Part shown: positions 50,583 to 59,552 of the stretch, piece after piece
How positions within the stretch are numbered: the stretch's first letter is position 1
How the letters are laid out: each line of letters begins with the position of its first letter
From: JAENVU01 sp963801105
Lineage (GTDB): Bacteria > Actinomycetota > Acidimicrobiia > IMCC26256 > JAENVU01
Reading direction: 5' to 3'
Assembly: GCA_963801105.1 (NCBI GenBank)
Contig: CAWDDH010000003.1
Span: 992,001-1,056,000 of the forward strand
Length of the DNA: 64,000 nt
Translations under genes and position numbers: made by a program
The notes under the pieces: generated by a model
Databases searched by the model: none
What the model was told of the DNA's origin: nothing
Seen by the model: only the letters and a program-made list of their open reading frames with translations

Positions 50583-50639
50583 TGTCCGGCCGGCGAGCCC
50601 GACCGGGAGCGTCGGTGCGACGGTCGGTAGCCTCGAGCC

Positions 50640-50921
50640 GTGACCTTCTACGACCAGGTGCTGCGCGAGCTCGTCGTGGCGTTCGGGGGCGCCTTGTTCA
50701 TCGCCAACGTCCTGGCCCTCGTGCGACGCCGCCGGGACACCGAGGTGCGGTCGGGGTCCGCCGGTGCGCGGAGCGCGAAGGTCAAGGGCTCCAGCCGGTT
50801 GGCGACCACGGGGCGCACCCGGGAGGGTGAGCTGATCCAGGCGCCGGTGGCGCGGTCGGTGGCGTTCGCGGCGCTCGGCTTCGTGATGATGGTGGCCGGG
50901 ATCGCAGCCTTGACCGCCTAG
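50640..50921 (+). CDS. 93-residue membrane protein
   Basis: 93 residues, GTG 50640. Two hydrophobic stretches (about 10-27, ELVVAFGGALFIANVLAL, and 72-90, VAFAALGFVMMVAGIAAL) flank a basic loop (RRRRDTEVRSGSAGARSAKV). Both termini should be on the same side. The family is not recognised. It follows the DUF4349 gene by 57 bp on the same strand and ends just before a tRNA gene on the other strand. Confidence 0.7.
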   Translation: MTFYDQVLRELVVAFGGALFIANVLALVRRRRDTEVRSGSAGARSAKVKGSSRLATTGRTREGELIQAPVARSVAFAALGFVMMVAGIAALTA

Positions 50922-50965
50922 CCCGGTCGAGGCGGCCTGGGCGCGGCCGGTCCGGTGGCTGCTCT

Positions 50966-51039
50966 TGGAGCGGGTGACGAGAATCGAACTCGCGTTCTCA
51001 GCTTGGGAAGCTGATGTTCTGCCTCTGAACTACACCCGC
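50966..51039 (-). tRNA. tRNA-Gly (anticodon CCC)
   Basis: Read on the minus strand it begins GCGGGTGTAGTTCAGAGGC. The acceptor stem GCGGGTG/CACCCGC, a short D arm, the anticodon stem-loop TCAGC-TTCCCAA-GCTGA (anticodon CCC) and the GTTCGATTC T-loop all fold. Unlike the tRNA-Ile here, CCA is encoded (50966-50968). Confidence 0.96.
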
Positions 51040-51054
51040 GGGATCGAGGATCAT

Positions 51055-51095
51055 ACGTGAAACGGCCCCGGGAGCTTCCCGGGGCCGTTTCACGT
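51055..51095 (-). terminator. strong hairpin between the PKD-protein gene and tRNA-Gly
   Basis: A 19-bp perfect stem (51055-51073 with 51077-51095) around a 3-nt loop, 22 bp after the stop of the PKD-protein gene. Very GC-rich in the core with no U tract. It very probably terminates that gene and insulates the tRNA gene beyond it. The ACGTGAAAC end resembles half of parS but the centre does not. Confidence 0.8.
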
Positions 51096-51116
51096 CGTGC
51101 TGAAGCGCGGTCCGGA

Positions 51117-51822
51117 TCAGACGTCCGGCATCAGCGCGATGTCACGGGCGATGTCCCAGCCGAGCCAGTACGGCCCGCCGTGGGTCGCCGGCGGAGGCGC
51201 CTGTACGCCGATTCCGAATCCGTGGATTCCGCCGAAGCCATCTCCGACGAAGCCGCCGGTGCCGTCGAAGCTGACCGAGACTCCACGCGTGGAGATGTAG
51301 TCGTTGTAGTACCCACCGTTGGTTGCCGGCGGCTTGGCGCCGCTGCTCCCGATCTTGAACGCGTGCAGCCGGCCCTTGCGGTCGACGACGTAGCCGCCCT
51401 TGCCGTCCGGTGTGATCGTGATGCCGCGGGCCATGTCCTGGCCGAGCCAGTACGGGTTGCCGCTGATCGCGGGTGGCATCCGGTTCGAGCCGAGCCGGAA
51501 CGGGTGGATCCCGCCGTACCCGTCGACGATGTAGCCGCCGGTCCGGTTCGGGAGCAGCGCCACGCCACGGGCGATGTCCCACCCGAGCCAGTACGGCCCG
51601 TTGTGGACCGCGGGCGGTGTGGCTCCGTTGCCGATCCGGAACGTGTTGAGCCCACCGAAGCCGTCGAGCACGTATCCGCCGGTGCCGTTGGAGAGGACGC
51701 TCACGCCGCGGGCGATGTCCCAGCCGAGCCAGTACGGCCCCCCGTGGAGTGCAGGTGGGAGCGGTCCCGTCCCCACCCGGAACCGGTTGAGCCCACCGAA
51801 GCCGTCGAGCGTGAGCCCGCCG
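51117..51822 (-). repeat. five tandem repeats of about 141 bp (47 residues)
   Basis: The coding sequence repeats with a period of 140-142 bp; the same phase point recurs near 51821, 51680, 51539, 51397 and 51257. Each unit encodes a pattern like DGFGGLNRFRVG ... PPAxHGGPYWLGWDIARG ... NGTGGYV. Units 1, 2 and 5 keep WLGWDIAR, unit 3 has WLGQDMAR, and unit 4 is the most divergent. Confidence 0.9.
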
Positions 51823-53121
51823 GGCAGCGCCGTCGCCGGGTTCACCGTGATCTTCTGCGTCGCCGAGGTCGAGCCGGCGGCGTTGGTCGCCGTCAGCTTG
51901 GCCGTGTAGGTGGCAGCAGTCGTGTAGTTGTGCTTCGGGTTCCGCTGCGTGCTGTCGGTGGTCCCGTTGTTGTCGAAGTCCCACGCCCAGCTGGTCGGGT
52001 TGCCGATGCTCGTGTCGGTGAACTGGACCGTGAACGGCGCGCGTCCCGTCGTCGGAATGGCGGTGAACGACGCCGTCGGCGCCGGCGCGGAGCCGAGCGT
52101 GTACACGTAGATCGGGTGGTCGCCGCTGGCCCGGTGGTCGTATCCGTCGCTGACGTAGAACCGGTCGACGCCGCCGGACGACACGATCGCCAGGTCACGG
52201 GCGTCGATCATGCCGTCGTCGTCCACGGATCCACCGGGGACGCCGATGCTCTTCAGCGGGAACTTCCAGGCCGTGTTCTCGGTCCACGTCGAGCCGGAGA
52301 TGGCGAAGCGATGGATCGTGGAGTCCGAGCCCGCGGTGGTCCGGCCGCTGGCCGTGTTCGTCGTGGCCGTCGTGACGAACGCGGTGTTGGCGTCGGGGAA
52401 CGTGAGGCCGACGATGTTCGAGACCGCCAGCGTCTTGCTGCTGCTGAGCGCGTTCGTCGCGAAGTCGTACGTCTTGATCTTGGTGCCCTTGCCGAAGTAC
52501 ATGCCGGTTCCCGATCGCCAACCCGCGGCGGTCGGATCCTCCGTCTCGGGCAGCGCCTGCCACTGGGATGGTGCGAAGTGGCCGGACTGGCGGGTCAGCT
52601 TCCACACCGTGGGGTGGTTCGGGTAGCCGGGGGGGAGGCCCGGCGGTGCAGCAGCCTCCCGAGGTCACGTACAGCACGTCTGCGCCCGGGTCGTACACCA
52701 CCGACTCGAAGTCGTCCGTTCGGCTGTGGCACTCGTTGGCGCCGGTGTCGCCCACGATGCCGGCGTCGAGCGCCTCGGAGCAGGTGAGGCCGGTTCCCAC
52801 CTGGGTGGCGGCCTCGAAGTCAGCGGCCCGGAGCCGGAGCTTGTACGCACCCGTCGAGGAGTTGATCTCCCAGACGCTGTCGGCGTTGTCGTCGGCAACC
52901 CACATCGACGTGTCGCTCGCGACGTAGCCGAGGCCCTCGATGTCGCTGGCGTTGGCCGACGTACCCGAGAACGGGTGCGAGGAGATGACGTGATCGAAGC
53001 TCAGCTGAGGGATCGCAGGGTTCGAGAGCGCCTGCGCGGTTCCCGCACCGGCGACCAGTCCCGCCATTCCCACCATCGTCGCCAGCACTGCTGCGGACAG
53101 TCGCGTCCGTGCTCGTTTCAC
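51117..53121 (-). CDS. secreted PKD-domain protein with C-terminal 47-residue repeats (frame broken near 52640)
   Basis: About 668 residues after correction. GTG 53121 has GGGAGG 4 nt upstream. A signal peptide ends near GTAQALSNP. The first 270 residues look like a beta-propeller (SDIEGLGYVASDTSMWVADD, DDFESVVYDPGADVLYVTSG). One PKD domain follows (APFTVQFTDTSIGNPTSWAW, DFDNNGTTDSTQRNPKHNYT), then five repeats that may form a second propeller or solenoid. The frame breaks in a G run at 52639-52643; one fewer G gives CCTAGLPPGYPNHPTVWKL. An extracellular or surface protein; the binding partner is unknown. Confidence 0.85.
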
Positions 53122-53547
53122 TTCGCCTCCCGTTGGCCCCGTGCGTTCGCGCCGCCCTGCTGCGGGACGAAGTGGGGAGTGTTGCACTATTTGTCGGTCT
53201 TTGCCACTGATCGCGCGATTTCTTCCCCCGGAGTGACCACGTTCCGTGAGACGTCGGACGTTTCCGGCACCGCTGATCAGGTTCGATCCGGGCTGAGAAC
53301 CGTGGTCCCGGCGGCAGCGCTCGGTGACTTCCACCCCCGACGATCGGCCGATCCCCGGCGCCGGCCGTCGTCGCGTGAACGGTCTCGCGAACCTGCCACC
53401 GAGTCCTCCCGTCCCGCGGTGTCCAGGGGCGACTCTCGCGAACAGGACGAACACGCAGCAAGCGCGGAAGCGTGATTTCTGGTCCCGTTGGCGACAATGA
53501 GTCACCTGCCCTACGCGTGGCAGCCACTCGCCGCGCCGAGACGCCCG
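53122..53547. other. non-coding upstream region of the PKD-protein gene
   Basis: About 430 bp with no supported gene. It must contain the promoter of the PKD-protein gene and could hold a long 5' leader. I looked for common riboswitch signatures and found none convincing. Confidence 0.4.
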
Positions 53548-53572
53548 CGATCGCGCGCGGAGCGCGCGATCG
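53548..53572. other. 11-bp hairpin upstream of dcd
   Basis: CGATCGCGCGC (53548-53558), a 3-nt loop and GCGCGCGATCG (53562-53572) form a perfect stem about 50 bp before the dcd start, between two divergent genes. It ends no known transcript; its role is unclear. Confidence 0.5.
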
Positions 53573-53620
53573 TGGGTCGACACCTCGGCGCGCGCGTGCC
53601 CATGGATAGAGTCCCGGGCC

Positions 53621-54187
53621 GTGATCCTCTCCGATCGTTCCATCCGCGAGGCGCTCGCGTCCGGCCGCGTCGTCGTGGAGCCCCTCGACGACGGGAACGT
53701 GCAGCCGTCGTCGGTGGACCTGCGCCTCGATCGCTACTTCCGGGTGTTCCGCAACGACACGACGCCGTACATCGATCCCGCCGAGGCCCAGGAGGACCTC
53801 ACCGAGATCGTCGAGGTGAGCGAGGGCAACACCTTCATCCTCCATCCCGGCGAGTTCGTGCTCGGCTCGACGCTCGAACGCGTCGTGCTGCCGAACGACC
53901 TCGTCGCGCGCCTCGAGGGCAAGTCGTCGCTGGGTCGCCTCGGACTCCTCATCCACAGCACCGCGGGCTTCGTCGACGCCGGGTGGGACGGGCACCTCAC
54001 GCTCGAGCTGAGCAACGTGGCCAACCTGCCGATCGCGCTGTACCCGCAGATGAAGATCGGCCAGATCAGCTTCTTCCAGATGACGACGGCGGCCGACCAC
54101 CCCTACGGCAGCACGGAGAAGGGCTCGAAGTACCAGGGCCAACGCGGTCCGACGCCGAGCCGGTACTACCTCAACTTCGGGAAGTAG
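53621..54187 (+). CDS. dcd: dCTP deaminase (possibly bifunctional dCTP deaminase/dUTPase)
   Basis: 188 residues, GTG 53621. It begins ILSDRSIREALASGRVVVEP and contains QPSSVDLRLDRYFRVF, ARLEGKSSLGRLGLLIHSTA and the catalytic segment FVDAGWDGHLTLELSN with its Glu. The length and sequence resemble the mycobacterial enzyme, which both deaminates dCTP and hydrolyses dUTP to supply dUMP for thymidylate. A one-step or two-step activity cannot be told by eye. Probably co-transcribed with tag, 2 bp downstream. Confidence 0.96.
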   Translation: MILSDRSIREALASGRVVVEPLDDGNVQPSSVDLRLDRYFRVFRNDTTPYIDPAEAQEDLTEIVEVSEGNTFILHPGEFVLGSTLERVVLPNDLVARLEGKSSLGRLGLLIHSTAGFVDAGWDGHLTLELSNVANLPIALYPQMKIGQISFFQMTTAADHPYGSTEKGSKYQGQRGPTPSRYYLNFGK

Positions 54188-54189
54188 CG

Positions 54190-54762
54190 GTGGCGGAGCC
54201 CCGGCGCTGTGCGTGGGCCGGTGACGATCCGCTCATGCGCGCCTACCACGACGAGGAATGGGGCGTCCCCCAGCACGACCGGATCCGCCTGTTCGAGAAG
54301 CTCTCCCTCGAGGGCGCCCAGGCCGGGCTGTCGTGGCGGACGATCCTCACCAAACGCGAGGGCTATCGCCGTTGCTTCGCGGGTTTCGATCCGGCGAAGG
54401 TCGCCCGGTTCACGCCGGCGCGCATCGAGAAGCTCATGGCGGACCCGGCGATCGTGCGCAACCGCGCCAAGATCACGTCCGTCGTCGACAACGCGAAGGC
54501 GCTCCGGCGGCTCGAGCGCGAGTACGGCGAGTTCGGCGACTACCTCTGGTCCTTCGTCGGCGGCCGGCCGGTGGTCAACCGGTGGAAGCGGAGGAGTGAC
54601 CTCCCCGCGGTCACGGACACCTCGACGGAGTTGAGCACGGACCTCAAGCGCCGGGGATTCCGGTTCGTCGGTCCCACCACGATGTACGCGCTCATGCAGG
54701 CGATGGGCATGGTGAACGACCACACCGTCGACTGCTTCCGCTACGCCGACCTGGTCGCCTGA
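54190..54762 (+). CDS. tag: DNA-3-methyladenine glycosylase I
   Basis: 190 residues, GTG 54190, 2 bp after dcd. The N-terminus RRCAWAGDDPLMRAYHDEEW is the Tag signature, followed by FEKLSLEGAQAGLSWRTILT, AIVRNRAKITSVVDNAKALR and FVGPTTMYALMQAMGMVNDH with the C-terminal DCFRY. Zinc-binding Cys and His residues at the two ends are present. It removes 3-methyladenine from alkylated DNA. Pairing with dcd groups two genome-maintenance functions. Confidence 0.95.
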   Translation: MAEPRRCAWAGDDPLMRAYHDEEWGVPQHDRIRLFEKLSLEGAQAGLSWRTILTKREGYRRCFAGFDPAKVARFTPARIEKLMADPAIVRNRAKITSVVDNAKALRRLEREYGEFGDYLWSFVGGRPVVNRWKRRSDLPAVTDTSTELSTDLKRRGFRFVGPTTMYALMQAMGMVNDHTVDCFRYADLVA

Positions 54763-54793
54763 GGGCGCATCCGCGGGCGACTCGGGAGGAGGT

Positions 54794-57037
54794 TCAGACG
54801 CCCGGGGGGAAGTGCGCGGTGACCGGGGCGGGAGTCGAGGGCTCGCGCTCGAGCGCCTCGAGGATCACCTCGGCGATGTCCGAGACGACGACCTCTTCGT
54901 CCTTGCCTTCGCCCTTCACGCCGTCGTCCATCATCACGTAGCAGAAGGGGCAGGCGACGGCGATCCGCTCGGCGCCCGTCGCCAGGGCCTCCTGGGCCCG
55001 CTCCGTGTTGACCTTCTTGCCGGTCGTCTCCTCCATCCACATGCGCGCGCCGCCGGCGCCACAGCACATGCCCCGGGTGCCGTTGCGTGGCATCTCGACG
55101 ATGTCGATGCCCGCGAGGGATCCGATCACGTTGCGCGGGGCGAGGTACACGTCGTTGTGGCGGCCGAGATAGCAGGAGTCGTGGTAGGTGACCCGCTCTT
55201 CGAGCGATGCGCCGGCCATCGCGAGGCGGCCGTCGGAGATCAGTTGCATCAGCAGCTCGGAGTGGTGCACGACCTCGTAGCGGCCGTCGAGCTGGGGGTA
55301 CTCGTTCTTCAGGGTGTTGAAGCAGTGCGGGCACTGCGTGATGATCTTCTTCACGCCGAGCCCGTCGAGCGTCTCGATGTTCTGCATCGCCAGCATCTGG
55401 AAGATGTACTCGTTGCCCGAGCGCCGGGCGCTGTCGCCGGTGCACATCTCGCTCGGGCCGAGGATCGCGAAGTCGATCCCCGCGCGTTGGAGGAGCTTGG
55501 CCATCGCCCGGCTGGTCTTCTTGTTGCGGTCGTCGAAGCTGCCGGCGCAGCCGACCCAGTAGAGGTACTCGTGGTCGAACGCGCCCCCTGCCTCGACGAT
55601 GTCGACGCCTTCGAGCTGGTCCGCCCAGTCGCCCCGCTCACCCTGGTTCATCCCGTAGACGTTCCCGCTGTTCTCCATCGAGCGGTACACGTTGCCGAGG
55701 CTGGCCGGGAAGTTGCTCTCCATGAGGGAGAGGTATCGGCGCATGTCGAGGATCTTGTCGAGGATCTCGATGTTCACGGGGCAGATCTCGTCGCACGCCT
55801 TGCAGGACGTGCAGGACCACAGCTCCTCGGCGGTGATCCGCTCGAACAGACTGTCCGCGGCGACGGTGATCTCGCGGTCGATGCCGACCGGGGGAGACAC
55901 CGGAGGGGTGCCCGTCAGTGCCATGACCTCACCGGTCTTGTTCACGATCTCACGCGGGTCGAGCGGCTTGCCGGTCGCGTGCGCCGGGCAGACCGACGTG
56001 CACCGTCCGCAGATCGTGCAGGCGTCGGTGTCGAACAGCTGCTTCCAGGTGAAGTCCTCGATGGTGGAGGCGCCGAACGTCTCGAGCTCGGTCTCCATGA
56101 GGTTCGGCATCTCGCGCATCGCGCCCTTGGGCCGCGGCCGGTCCTTCAGGTACATGTTCATCGGGCTCGTGATCATGTGGCGCAGCATCGTGGTGGGGAG
56201 GATCACGAGGAAGGCGAGGAAGGCGATGACGTGCGCCGTCCAGGCCCACCGGTGGAGATCGAGCAGCGTCTGGGCGTGCCACCCGTCGAAGATCGACGAG
56301 AAAGCCCAGCCGACGAAGCTCCACTTCTCGAAGTTCGCGCCCGAACCGAGCTCCCCGCGCAGCGCCGCGATCCGGAAGCCCTCGACGACGAAGCCCGACA
56401 ACCCGATCACGAGGAACGTCGTGAGGATGACGAGGTGCTCGGGCTTGGTCTTGATCCGGATGCGGTACGGCCGCTGCGCGTAGCGGCGAAGGAACGCCCA
56501 GACGATCCCGCCGAGGAACACCAGCCCGAAGAGGTCCGCGGTGAACGCGTAGGCCTCGTAGGTCCGGCCGTGGAGGAACTTGAGCGAGTCGGGGAGCTGG
56601 TGGTCGATCTCGAGGAGCACCGTCACGATGAACAGCACGAGGAAGCCGAAGTAGATCATCGAGTGCATGACACCGGCCGCGGGATCGCGCAGCAGGGTGC
56701 GCATCCACACGCCGCGGCGGAAGTCGCGCATGCGGCGGTGCACGTTGGCCTTGTTGGTGCGCCGGTTGTCGGGCTTGCCGCGTTCGTAGTTGCGGACCCG
56801 GAGCGACACGAGCCAGGCGGTGAGGAACAGACCGGTCGCGACGGTGAGGTAGAAGGCCACCTCGAGCGGCGCGGGGATGTTGACGAACACCTCGCGGGCG
56901 ATCGACGAGTCCTCGTGCCATCCGGTGATCTCCGGTGCGATGCCGGAGGCGAGCGTGCCGACCGCGGCGAGTGCCCCGATCCCGAGGACGACCTGGTGCG
57001 GCTTGGGGAGCAGGCGACGGATTTCCACGGCGCGCAA
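54794..57037 (-). CDS. membrane iron-sulphur oxidoreductase with two 4Fe-4S motifs and CCG domains
   Basis: 747 residues. About six membrane helices in the first 290 residues resemble the NarI-type cytochrome part. Two ferredoxin motifs follow: CTICGRCTSVCP (about 337) and CTSCKACDEICP (about 409). Two CCG domains of the heterodisulphide-reductase type follow, the second with CCGAGGARMWMEET. Similar in layout to mycobacterial Rv0338c. It probably passes electrons from a cytoplasmic donor, for example an electron-transfer flavoprotein, to the quinone pool; donor and acceptor are inferred. It converges on tag. Confidence 0.9.
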   Translation of the reverse strand: MRAVEIRRLLPKPHQVVLGIGALAAVGTLASGIAPEITGWHEDSSIAREVFVNIPAPLEVAFYLTVATGLFLTAWLVSLRVRNYERGKPDNRRTNKANVHRRMRDFRRGVWMRTLLRDPAAGVMHSMIYFGFLVLFIVTVLLEIDHQLPDSLKFLHGRTYEAYAFTADLFGLVFLGGIVWAFLRRYAQRPYRIRIKTKPEHLVILTTFLVIGLSGFVVEGFRIAALRGELGSGANFEKWSFVGWAFSSIFDGWHAQTLLDLHRWAWTAHVIAFLAFLVILPTTMLRHMITSPMNMYLKDRPRPKGAMREMPNLMETELETFGASTIEDFTWKQLFDTDACTICGRCTSVCPAHATGKPLDPREIVNKTGEVMALTGTPPVSPPVGIDREITVAADSLFERITAEELWSCTSCKACDEICPVNIEILDKILDMRRYLSLMESNFPASLGNVYRSMENSGNVYGMNQGERGDWADQLEGVDIVEAGGAFDHEYLYWVGCAGSFDDRNKKTSRAMAKLLQRAGIDFAILGPSEMCTGDSARRSGNEYIFQMLAMQNIETLDGLGVKKIITQCPHCFNTLKNEYPQLDGRYEVVHHSELLMQLISDGRLAMAGASLEERVTYHDSCYLGRHNDVYLAPRNVIGSLAGIDIVEMPRNGTRGMCCGAGGARMWMEETTGKKVNTERAQEALATGAERIAVACPFCYVMMDDGVKGEGKDEEVVVSDIAEVILEALEREPSTPAPVTAHFPPGV

Positions 57038-57104
57038 ACTAGTGGACCGGCCCCGAGCGCCCGATGTCCGGCGCGGTCCCGCCGAGCAGCGAGCTCGACC
57101 AGCG

Positions 57105-57530
57105 CTACTGCACGGACTGGTTGTCGGCCTCGCGCAGGCGGCGGGCCATGCCCATGAGCAGCTTGCGGGCGACGCCGGGGACCTCGTCGATGATGCCGCC
57201 GAACTCGCGTTGCGCGAGGACGACGAGCTCCATGTCGGTCTCGGCCGTCACCGACGCGTTGCGCGGCGCCTTGTCGAGCAGCGCCAGCTCGCCGAACGCG
57301 GCGCCCGGGCCGAGCGTCGCGACCTTGCGGCCCCGGCGGGACACCTTCGCCGTGCCCGAGAGGATGACGAAGAACTCCGAGCCTGTCGCCCCCTCGCTCA
57401 CGAGGACGCGCCCGGCCTCGACCTTCACGTCCTCGGCGCGACGGGCGACGAGCCCGAGCTCCTTGCGGGAGAGTGCGGAGAAGAGTGGCACCTCGGCGAG
57501 GTGTCCGATGAAGGCGTCGTTGCGCGGCAT
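57105..57530 (-). CDS. cyclic-nucleotide-binding domain protein (Crp-like, no DNA-binding domain)
   Basis: 141 residues, ATG 57530. The cNMP-binding fold is evident: PLFSALSRKELGLVARRAED, VLVSEGATGSEFFVILSGTA, and the phosphate-binding cassette GAAFGELALLDKAPRNASVT with GELALL and an Arg. No helix-turn-helix follows, so it is not a transcription factor on its own and may act as a sensor subunit. It lies 67 bp upstream of the iron-sulphur oxidoreductase gene on the same strand and may regulate it; that is inference. Confidence 0.88.
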   Translation of the reverse strand: MPRNDAFIGHLAEVPLFSALSRKELGLVARRAEDVKVEAGRVLVSEGATGSEFFVILSGTAKVSRRGRKVATLGPGAAFGELALLDKAPRNASVTAETDMELVVLAQREFGGIIDEVPGVARKLLMGMARRLREADNQSVQ

Positions 57531-57623
57531 GGCGGGAATCTAGGGCCCCGACGGCCCGGGGCGAAAGTGATCCCGGACCGGCGGGAATAGCGGGGCACCG
57601 ACGAAAGTTGTTACCGCTCGACT

Positions 57624-57637
57624 CAAGATTCTTGTCA
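57624..57637. promoter_or_regulatory. candidate HspR operator before dnaK
   Basis: CAAGATTCTTGTCA occurs 64 bp before the dnaK start, within ACTCAAG (57621-57627), which is one half of the known HspR element (HAIR). The pattern CAAGATNNTTGTCA occurs again before clpB at 61650. HspR is encoded in this operon, so shared heat-shock repression is likely. Confidence 0.5.
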
Positions 57638-57701
57638 CCCGTAGTATCCGTCCCCTGAGCAAGCTCCGGCGAGTCCGGATCGTCCCCCTGGAGGAACCTT
57701 C

Positions 57702-59552
57702 ATGTCCAAGGCCGTCGGTATCGACCTCGGCACCACGAACTCGGTCGTCTCGACCCTCGAGGCGGGCGAGCCCGTGGTCATTCCCAACGCAGAGGGATCG
57801 CGCACGACCCCGTCGGTCGTCGCGTTCTCCAAGACCGGCGAGGTCCTCGTCGGCGAGGTCGCCAAGCGTCAGGCGATCACCAACCCGGATCGCACGATCC
57901 GGTCGGTGAAGCGCCACATCGGCACGAACTGGTCGGTCGACATCGACGGCAAGGCCTACAACACCCAGGAGATCTCCGCCCGGATCCTCCAGAAGCTGAA
58001 GCGCGACGCGGAGGCCTACCTCGGGGACTCGGTGAGCCAGGCGGTCATCACCGTCCCGGCGTACTTCGGCGACGCCGAGCGCCAGGCCACCAAGGAGGCC
58101 GGCGAGATCGCCGGGCTCGAGGTCCTGCGCATCATCAACGAGCCCACCGCCGCGTCCCTCGCCTACGGGCTCGAGAAGGACGCCGACGTCACGATCCTCG
58201 TGTTCGACCTCGGCGGCGGGACCTTCGACGTCTCGGTGCTCGAGCTCGGAGACGGCGTCTTCGAGGTCAAGTCGACCGCGGGGAACACCCACCTCGGCGG
58301 TGACGACTGGGACCAGCGCGTCATCGACTGGATGGTGCAGGAGTTCAAGAACGCCCACGGTGTGGACCTCGCGGCCGACAAGATGGCCGCCCAGCGCCTG
58401 AAGGAGGCGGCGGAGAAGGCCAAGATCGAGCTGTCGTCCCTCCAGGAGACCTCGATCAACCTGCCCTTCATCACCGCGAACGCGGACGGTCCGCTCCACC
58501 TCGAGCTCACGCTCACGCGTTCCAAGTTCCAGGAGCTCACCCGTGACCTCCTCGAGGCCTGCCGCGGTCCCTTCGAGCAGGCGATCCGCGACGCCGGGAT
58601 GGACATGAGCGGCATCGACCGCGTCCTGCTCGTCGGCGGTTCGACCCGCATGCCCGCGGTGACCGACCTCGTGCGCGAGCTGACCGGCAAGGACGGCGAC
58701 AAGGGGATCAACCCCGACGAGGCCGTCGCGGTCGGCGCCGCGATCCAGGCCGGCGTGCTGAAGGGCGACGTCAAGGACGTGCTCCTGCTCGACGTCACGC
58801 CGCTGTCGCTCGGCATCGAGACCAAGGGTCAGATCATGACCAAGCTGATCGACCGCAACACGACGATCCCCACGAAGCGCTCGGAGGTCTTCACGACCGC
58901 GGACGACAACCAGTCCTCGGTGGAGATCAAAGTGCTCCAGGGCGAGTCGGACATGGCGTACCGGAACAAGACGCTCGGCACGTTCCAGCTCGTCGGTATC
59001 CCGCCGGCACCGCGTGGCATCCCGCAGGTCGAGGTGACCTTCGACATCGACGCCAACGGCATCGTGCACGTCACCGCCAAGGATCTCGGAACGGGCAAGG
59101 AACAGCAGATGACGATCACCGGCGGCACTGCGCTCGGCAAGGACGAGATCGACCGCATGATGAAGGACGCCGAGGCCCACGCCGAGGAGGACCGTCTGCG
59201 CCGCGAGGAGGCCGAGGTCCGCAACAACGCGGACAACCTCGTCTTCCAGACCGAGAAGCTGCTGGTCGAGTCGGGTGACAAGGTCGAGGCGGCCGAGCGG
59301 GAGAAGATCGAGGGCGCCCTGAAGGTCCTGAAGGACGCGCTCGCCGGAACCGACGTCGACGCCGTGCGGCGCGGGCACGAGGAGCTGATCAACGCGAGCC
59401 AGGAGTTCGCGCAGCGCCTCTACGCGGCCTCGTCCGCCACGGAGGCCGGTGGTGCCGACGCCGCCGCTGGTCCCACGACCGAGGGGACGCCCGACGACGA
59501 AGAGGTCGCCGAGGCCGAGATCGTCGACGAGCCCGGCGAGGCGTCGGCGTGA
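57702..59552 (+). CDS. dnaK: chaperone protein DnaK (Hsp70)
   Basis: 616 residues. ATG 57702 has GGAGGAA 6 nt upstream. The ATPase domain opens KAVGIDLGTTNSVVSTLEAG, with PAYFGDAERQATKEAGEIAG, VFDLGGGTFDVSVLELGDG and VLLVGGSTRMPAVTDLVREL. The substrate-binding domain starts after DVTPLSLGIETKGQ, and the C-terminus ends in an acidic DDEEVAEAEIVDEPGEASA tail. It folds and protects proteins with GrpE and DnaJ encoded next. First gene of dnaK-grpE-dnaJ-hspR. Confidence 0.98.
   Translation: MSKAVGIDLGTTNSVVSTLEAGEPVVIPNAEGSRTTPSVVAFSKTGEVLVGEVAKRQAITNPDRTIRSVKRHIGTNWSVDIDGKAYNTQEISARILQKLKRDAEAYLGDSVSQAVITVPAYFGDAERQATKEAGEIAGLEVLRIINEPTAASLAYGLEKDADVTILVFDLGGGTFDVSVLELGDGVFEVKSTAGNTHLGGDDWDQRVIDWMVQEFKNAHGVDLAADKMAAQRLKEAAEKAKIELSSLQETSINLPFITANADGPLHLELTLTRSKFQELTRDLLEACRGPFEQAIRDAGMDMSGIDRVLLVGGSTRMPAVTDLVRELTGKDGDKGINPDEAVAVGAAIQAGVLKGDVKDVLLLDVTPLSLGIETKGQIMTKLIDRNTTIPTKRSEVFTTADDNQSSVEIKVLQGESDMAYRNKTLGTFQLVGIPPAPRGIPQVEVTFDIDANGIVHVTAKDLGTGKEQQMTITGGTALGKDEIDRMMKDAEAHAEEDRLRREEAEVRNNADNLVFQTEKLLVESGDKVEAAEREKIEGALKVLKDALAGTDVDAVRRGHEELINASQEFAQRLYAASSATEAGGADAAAGPTTEGTPDDEEVAEAEIVDEPGEASA

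Noticed and set aside
51055..51095. A possible third parS site
   Set aside because: Only the flanks resemble parS (ACGTGAAAC). The arms are separated by a GC-rich core and the whole forms a terminator-like hairpin after a gene.
51117..51822. A CRISPR-like repeat array
   Set aside because: The repeats are in frame with a period of 47 codons, diverge as protein repeats do, and have no unique spacers.
53122..53500. TPP-like or cyclic-dinucleotide riboswitch before the PKD-protein gene
   Set aside because: GAACCTGATC is present on the minus strand, but CTGAGA does not precede it in the right orientation, and no other conserved core was found.
57607..57627. A full canonical HspR box (HAIR) before dnaK
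   Set aside because: Only one half, ACTCAAG, matches; the partner half 7 bp away matches at just three of seven positions.
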